From: Sycon ciliatum
Lineage: Eukaryota; Porifera; Calcarea; Leucosolenida; Sycettidae
Direction of reading: 5' to 3'
NCBI RefSeq assembly: GCF_964019385.1
Contig: NC_088645.1
Location: forward strand, 17,724,180-17,788,179
DNA: 64,000 nt
In this document: in pieces, positions 57,682-64,000 of the stretch
Layout: the number at the start of each line of letters is the position of its first letter
Numbering within the stretch: the first letter of the stretch is position 1
Translations under genes and position numbers: made by a program
Notes under the pieces: model-generated
What the model saw: only the letters and a program-made list of their open reading frames with translations
Told to the model about the DNA's origin: nothing
The model's database searches: none

Positions 57682-58789
57682 GCAAAAAACACTTCATCGC
57701 TGAAACTATACTTCAAATCACTTGGACATTAATCACGAAACAAATGAGCACACGAAATATGTGAAGTCAATTTCCAGCATTCTTTCCAATGTAACGACTG
57801 CATTTGTGACCATCCTTAATCACGTCAGTCTCACTTACCTGTTAAAAGCAGATAATCACAGGTTCATAGCAGTAAAGTCTCTATGCATACTGTTTATGAA
57901 AGGTGAACTCGGATGGTGAATGCCAAAAAGCCATTTTGTCGCACTCGCTGACTGTATAATTGTTACGGTGGTGGACAGTTAGTCATAACTCGTAACAGTT
58001 TTGTCCTTCTCCTTTTTTCATGTTCCAAAAGGCATCTAAATTCCCTGTAATACAATCATGTACATGTAGTTGACAACATACGTAACTCATAAGCAAAGCA
58101 CACGGTTTCTGCTGAGTTACCCGGTACTTGGTGCTGAGCACACCTCGCTCACTCAATCTCTACTGATCGCTGTATTCCCCGCAGCATGTGTATGGAACAG
58201 GAAGAGGTACTTTATTGCAAGTTTACTGAGTGTCCGACGTGCTCCAAATGCCATGCTTAAATCAAACAAGTAGCAAAACTGTCATTATGAAGGAAGTTGC
58301 AAGTAACAACGTTCGAAGCAGCCACCCTCTACTATCATCGGCGTTATCGGAACATCTACATCTAAGCTCCCTTCGTTTAGTTTGAGGCACTTGACTTGTA
58401 GAAAATTTTTTGTTGTAGTAATTGCCATGATTGAGCAACGAAACAAAATATTCCACTCTAAATAGCTAAAAAATGAAGAAACACTAGCTTGGATGAATTA
58501 GGCGAATCGAAATCAAGTCATCGAACCCTTGCCACTGCATTCGTCTCACATCTGTCTGCAACGCGCAATTCTTATACACAAAACGGTCTCTATAGGCATG
58601 ATAAAATGAGGAAAAAAAATTCACGGTTCGCGTTTTCCGCATCCGTAGTAACGCCACCACCCTTCAAAAATCAAGGCGCAGATGCAGCTGCTAAAGCGGA
58701 AGGATGTAAGTAGACAAGCAAGTGGTCAAAGACTGAAAATCCCATTCACGCTATCCATGTTTTCCTCGTGCCAGGCCACGAGTTCCCAA

Positions 58790-58920
58790 TTAACTGTGGG
58801 TCGCAGCACGGCTGGAAAAATCCCTCCGCTTCCAAGCAGGACTTGAACCTGGTACCCTCTGTTTCTCAATCATGGTCTTAGGCCACCCCACTATGTCTGC
58901 CTGCATAAACTGTGCCCTAA
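58790..58920 (-). repeat. tRNA-derived SINE (family 2 relative), unit III
   Basis: Paralogue of 17330-17455 and 36895-37025, minus strand. Confidence 0.55.
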
Positions 58921-59157
58921 AACCAGTGACTCCATGTCCTTTCAGCGCCCTCAAGTTCAGCACCAGCCAGGTGAGCGCGACCGTTGTAGTGTCCTGAACG
59001 TAAGCGCCGAAATTTACAGCGCCAAATATTTCAAGTGCTGCATACTTCAGCGCCAGCAGATATTTAAAGCGCATAATATCTCAGCGCTACATGATATGTC
59101 AGCGCCAAAAACATCAACCCGACCTTCCTCAACGTCACAGATTTCAGCACCACATAT

Positions 59158-59334
59158 CTCAGCGCAATGTATCACATGTATCACAGCGCCATGTATCACA
59201 GCGCCATGTATCACAGCGCAATGTATCACATGTATCACAGCGCCATGTATCACAGCGCAATGTATCACAGCGTCATGTATCACAGCGTCATGTATCACAG
59301 CGCCATGTATCACAGCGCCATGTATCACAGCGCC
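59158..59334. repeat. 15-bp minisatellite, unit III (about 11 copies)
   Basis: Same 15-bp unit with variants: twice a copy is shortened to ATGTATCAC, and AGCGTC replaces AGCGCC in two copies. Confidence 0.93.
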
Positions 59335-61993
59335 AATTTATTGATAATTATATCAAACTAGTGGAGTCTACTAGTCTCCTTCAAGTAGATGTCATGTGTA
59401 CGTTTATCGACTAGCGCCTGAGCTGGAGGTGGACTTGATCGCGCTGAACTTCTTTGCGCTGTACTCGGATCAGGGTTTTTATCCATAATTATTATGTTGG
59501 TAAACACGCACCTGGCAATATGGCGGTAAATACACGCCGGATAGTAGTTCTACACCAGGAAGAAAAGGAGATAAATGGCTGTGAATACAATCTAATGTCG
59601 AGCCAGACGCGCCTCAGCCTGGACGAGGTCGACAGGCGCGAGGTCGAAGTGACGACGGCGAACAGAGCGTGATCCGCGGATGGCAGACCTGGCAAGCGAA
59701 AATGCCAAGCAGTACCGCAGCCAAGCTACAACCCGGCTATAGGCAGTGTGGCATTTGGTGGTACTCCAGAATACAAGCCTCTTGTTTGGTTCTAGGCACA
59801 AGGGACAACGCAAGAAGGCTCGCTGATTCGATATTAATATTATTATTTCTCGGACTGTTCACCGTAGGCCAATTGCAGTGAACCCCCATTCAACCTCACA
59901 GAAACTTGAGCTCACAACTTCAACTTGAAAGCCATCTCACGTACAAGCAAGAGTACACAACCCCCCAGAGTGCGCAACGTCTAATCCAGCTCTGCAGAAG
60001 GTCTTGGTCGAGCGTAGTCGGATCTGTACTGTATTATGATGCAAAGATCCAATTACGCTGGACGACTGCCCTATGCAGAGCTGGAGCTGGGGGTTATGTA
60101 CTCTTGATACACTTTAATAAGTGGCTTTTTGGATCCGAAAACAACAGTGCATGTTAGTTCTTACCTCCTGGAGTTTACGTTCGCTCTATTTTCTTCGCTG
60201 TACAATTCCTTTCGGTCATTGATTCCAAACGAGTCTCTGACAGCCTCTGCTATTAATGATGATTAAAATTGAACACGTTCTGCGCTTACTCTGCTAGTTA
60301 AATGTAAATAGTTCTCCATCTATGATATGCGGCAGATTGAAGCCTCTTCAGCCAGACGTATGCCGCTGACTGTTTCAGGAAACGTTAGGACACAAGCCAA
60401 AACAGACATTTACGTCCCACGTGACGTGACGTTGCTGGCACTTCATTCTTATGAAGCTAGTCCAAACATTGCGGACACTGAGCAAGGGACAGACGGTAGC
60501 ATACACGAAACCGTGGCGCCATGGTGGTGGGGACCAGCAACTGGTTGAGCAACATTCTGGCATCCTGACCATGATTCGTGGTGTGCAATACAATCACTCT
60601 CTGCTGGCTCGCTTACAAAAATGGTACAGTGTAAGTACGAGATGGCACGAAATCAGAGTGTCTCTTCCTTTTCTCACGCTGCTTCAGTGAATTCAGGACG
60701 GAATCTGACAGCTGGGGTAGTGCTATTATTTCCTGTGTCGCCATTCACAGTTGTATGGGAGGCGAGCTACACCGATCTTGGTCGAGCATGGTATCACAGC
60801 TGCGGAAAATCCCCGTAAAGACGCTAGGCTATGCCTTAAATATTATCCGTGGTTATGTTAAGTTGTCAGTCTGGGACATGCATATCACGAATGCCTTGCT
60901 CTCAGTTACAACAAAGGACCAGTCAGTGCCTATTTCCGTGTGCAGGCTTTCCTGTTGAGTGCAACGTGTTTTGTGCATGCCCTTCGTACTTATCAATAGA
61001 CCATGGACAGTCATCAATAGTCACGATGGGAGTTCATCAACTTCAGCATTTTCATCCCTTTTGTTCTACGTGTACATGTACTTCCACTCCCAAGCTCTTC
61101 TGTACATGGTCCTAATATTATCGATCTTCCGTTACGCATGATGGCATCCATGGGGGATGTCATAATGGTTCGATATGGATGTCATGAACTACTCCTAAGT
61201 GGGATGAGAGTTGAACGCATTGGACACAATTGACTTTGTACTTCTGGGGGCCAAGGGCTAGTTCTACCTACTCGTGCATGATGTTCCTTAAATTAGTTTT
61301 CACTGATTGAGAGAAAGACGCAAACGTGAAACGTCTGAAGAAAACGGACTGCCACCAATTAATTGTCTGCATGGAGAGTACGTCACTGCGGTTTGCCGCT
61401 GCACGGAAGCAAACCTATCCTGTACATGGTTTTTTTTAATGCCAAACATGAAATGCAGCTAGGGGAAGCACGCACAACCTGGATCTTGGCAATGTAGTGT
61501 TTCTCAAGCATAATCCATCTCCTTCTCCTCGTCAAGAATGCCCATGTAGTCCAATGAAATTCTTTCTCTATCACATTGTAGTTTGTTTATGCCATCAAGG
61601 GGAGGACGTGTGCCTCGTGTTCCTGTACACACTTGTATTATTCACTGGTTTTTACTGAAGCATCACATATCCAAATCGCAAAGAAGAAAAAGACAAAGGA
61701 GAAAAAGATGAAGCGAACAGATCAGTAATTGAGTGTGGATGCACAACAAGCAGTGACAAAGGTCGGCATGTTATGCTTAGTAAATCGAATTCAAATTGTG
61801 TGAACGTGAGAATTCAATACTCTTGTGTCCGCTACACCGTAGTCGTGGTTGATTAATCGAGTACAGGAATGACGAAAATACTTGCATGCCTCTAGAACGG
61901 TTGCCCAGCAATAGCAGGCACAATGTATGGCAACAATATGTCATGAAAAGGGTGAAGACACAACGAAATCAGAAATATCAAAGAACATAAATA

Positions 61994-61999
61994 TTTATT
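61994..61999 (-). terminator. Polyadenylation signal candidate for G4
   Basis: AATAAA on the minus strand about 215 bases after the G4 stop, at the position matching 20394 after G2. Confidence 0.5.
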
Positions 62000-62212
62000 T
62001 CACGAAGAGCAATAATGTAAACAATCAGTGTTCCGTTTCTCAGCTAAAGGCACGTAATCAAAAGGATGGTCCTGCTTGTGTGATAAGATTTGTATCCGCG
62101 GAGGAATGTGGAGAGGTGCCGAAAAGATAATCGTTCTATGACAAATCCTGTTGGGGAATTGAAGGCCAAGTAAGGTGGATAAGGATTTTCTCTTGCCAGC
62201 CTGCGATGTGTG

Positions 62213-62715
62213 TCAAGTCTTTGAGCAAATATCTACCTCCTCGTATCCATTGTCACTGGGATTTGTGGTGTTGCTTAGCCTCACGGCCAGTGGTACATGT
62301 AGTGCACTGTCGTCATACACAGGATTCAAGGTCATGCCAACCTGCCTAGTACAGCTGGCAGGCACTGTGCTGATCGCGTTTGAGTTTCCGATCGTGCACG
62401 CACTGTTGTGCACTTCCGATGCGCATGCTGGTAAGGTATACAGTTCATTTGTCGTCAGTGTGACAGCATCAATCTGGCTTAGACGTGATTCGGGTGCTGT
62501 AGAACATCTATACAGCGCTTGATCGCCTCCTTTACTTTTCATTCTGGACAGTTTCCTGTTCTTCACGCAGCAGACTAGGGCGGTAAGTCCCAGAGCTACT
62601 GCCAGGATAGAAGCTACTGCTGCCACGACGATATAGGTCGTGGTATGAGAGGTCGTGCTCTGAAAGGTGCTGATGCTTCCTGTTGATATCGTCATGAAAA
62701 TGGTCGACGGCATGA
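62213..62715 (-). CDS. G4 last exon: transmembrane helix and tail (rest outside window)
   Basis: Acceptor CTTCCAG|TC, phase 1. Same layout as the G2 last exon: SISTFQSTTSHTTT, helix YIVVAAVASILAVALGLTAL, basic KNRK, then ELYTLP, NPVYDDS and GYEEVD, stop after VDICSKT. Relative to G2 a segment before GYEEVD is shortened (AVRLSNTTNPSDNG). The upstream exons of this gene must lie to the right of the window. Confidence 0.83.
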
Positions 62716-62803
62716 CTGGAAGGAGTATCGGAAAACATAATCAACTCATGAGAGGTCAGAGTATGTGCATGACATAAACAAATGTCGACCAAATAATTAG
62801 GCA

Positions 62804-63043
62804 ATCGACGAGGAGACAATAGTCGTAAAATGGCAATAAATAAGATAAATTATGCACTCATAACAACAGCAAAAATGAAGAAAGTCAAGTTCCATAACGC
62901 TACATGTATATAAGTGTGTGTTTTAGTTATTACATTTTGATGTGACGGCGTTCCACTGATGACAGTCACAAGAAAACGTTATGGAACTTGACTTTCTTCA
63001 TTTTTTGCTGTTGTTATGAGTGCACAATTTATCTTATTTATTG
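62804..63043. mobile_element. 240-bp hairpin insertion with 15-bp target duplication
   Basis: CCAAATAATTAGGCA is repeated at 62789-62803 and 63044-63058. Arms of about 66 bp lie at 62835-62900 and 62977-63043; the left end has about 31 extra unpaired bases. The matching unit I site (about 21215) has no insert. Confidence 0.75.
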
Positions 63044-63058
63044 CCAAATAATTAGGCA

Positions 63059-64000
63059 GTACAACTTTATCTCTTTAAGCCATAATGCCCTCCCTTCTAT
63101 GCACTAACCCATATTTATCGTCCAGCGGTTGAATACAATCAAATACATATGTATTCACGGGTAAAATATTCTGTATAATTATGTCCGAACATTCCAATGT
63201 TATTGTCGGCCTTCCTGTTGACGCTCGTATCAACAGATTTGGTGGCGCGGCGCAATGAACGATATGTTTACCCAGGGAAACATATCTCCAGGGACTCGGA
63301 GAACAATCATGTTGTGCAGAGCTTACAGGTCCTACTAACACGGCGAATAGTCAAAAATGGGTTCGTTTGGTGGCATGCACTATTGTATTTAAAATATTAT
63401 GGAGTGGAGCATTATACTGTAGAGGATATTGAGGATGCATAGACAAAGAGTGAGTGACTCTGAATCACGCTGCTTCTAACTAGGGCTTCACTATAGTGTT
63501 TCTTGCGCTGGAAACGACGAGGCGTCAGTGTCATCTCTATGCATAGAACTGCGTTTCTTTCTGCTTCAGTGCTCTAAAATGAGTGGTTCTGGAGCACACA
63601 TTTCATAAGTCTCCTTCAGCTCAACCATCAGTGAAAGACGCGCGTACGAAAGTGCTTCCCACGAGGTGATGTGGCGATGCTACTTTTTTATTTATTTTTT
63701 ATTTATTTTTTTACTGGACCATGTACGTTTGCGTTGCAATTACTACCTCCGACAAGCGAAACTTGGCGCGTTTTTTTTTATTTTTCGTGTTGATACCAAA
63801 ACTACTTCACAAGGCTGTGTGGTACGACCTACTTAGTGGTTGTAGCTCCATGCGACCGGGTGCAGAAAGCCAAGCGACGAGCTGGTGAGTGGCACATGGC
63901 TAAGACTTAGTCAGAGGCAAGCGTGTCTCTCGTGTACCAGGAAAACTGTGCGCGCGTCCATTGTGCGAAGGAGAATTGTCGTGCTTTCGCATGGCAATGC
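63059..64000. other. G4 intron, right edge
   Basis: Aligns with 21230-21900 of the G2 last intron up to about 63680. Beyond that lies a T-rich low-complexity stretch (63684-63712) and unmatched sequence. No exon recognised. Confidence 0.5.

Larger units (their letters stand above)
57682..62212. other. Spacer between G3 start and G4 end
   Basis: Aligns with 15.66-20.6 kb and 35.8-40.3 kb. It lacks the LINE end and piggyBac-like element at the G3 side and lacks the GTT tract (58216). It holds the SINE (58790-58920) and minisatellite. No supported gene. Confidence 0.6.

Overview
This is metazoan nuclear DNA. Short coding exons are scattered among long, transposon-rich introns, all splice junctions I could place are phase 1, and there are calcium-binding-type EGF exons, tRNA-derived SINEs, non-LTR retrotransposons, TIR transposons and long microsatellites. 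No bacterial, phage or organellar genes are visible. I cannot name the species. A sponge or another invertebrate with a repeat-rich genome would fit, but that is inference.

The window holds a tandem array of related genes, all on the minus strand, so each gene runs from high to low coordinates. Each encodes a predicted type I membrane protein: a first exon with a signal peptide and an unrecognised cysteine-containing N-terminal domain, a row of one-exon EGF modules, and a last exon with a transmembrane helix and a cytoplasmic tail. G1 (start 14116, EGF exons down to 93) runs off the left edge. G2 (31944 to 20613) looks complete, with five sound EGF exons. G3 (57681 to 42107) looks complete, with eight. 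G4 is represented only by its last exon (62715 to 62213). EGF exons are lettered a to h in transcription order.

The array arose by segmental duplication. Unit I (about 1-21.9 kb), unit II (about 23.0-40.76 kb) and unit III (about 44.3-63.7 kb) align over exons, introns and spacers. Insertions present in some units and absent in others give a relative history. A SINE (5200/27590), a LINE 3' end (14113/31955) and a piggyBac-like element (14724/34841) are shared by I and II but absent from III at those sites. A LINE (6.3-8.35 kb) and a 3.94 kb foldback insertion occur only in unit I. A hAT-like element and a second LINE occur only in unit II. Unit III has its own foldback, Tc1-like and piggyBac-like insertions.

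The family is still being remodelled. EGF exons have been truncated (G1-g), have lost cysteines and the splice acceptor (G2-g), or have been split by a transposon (second e-type exon of G3). The family-type last exon of the G3 unit survives only as a broken piece at 40332-40757, and G3 instead ends in an unrelated transmembrane/tail exon (42107-42780) carrying an ITIM-like motif. The first intron-side donor of exon a is GC in all three genes, and exon d has a GC donor only in G2.

The spacers hold paralogous satellites in different states: an uninterrupted (GTT)n of about 257 copies at 16124-16895 against a short interrupted remnant in unit II and none in unit III, and a 15-bp minisatellite with about 10, 22 and 11 copies. 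Three insertions with long inverted repeats are flanked by 12-15 bp direct repeats and share an unpaired 31-38 bp extension at one end, and may belong to one unusual insertion process.
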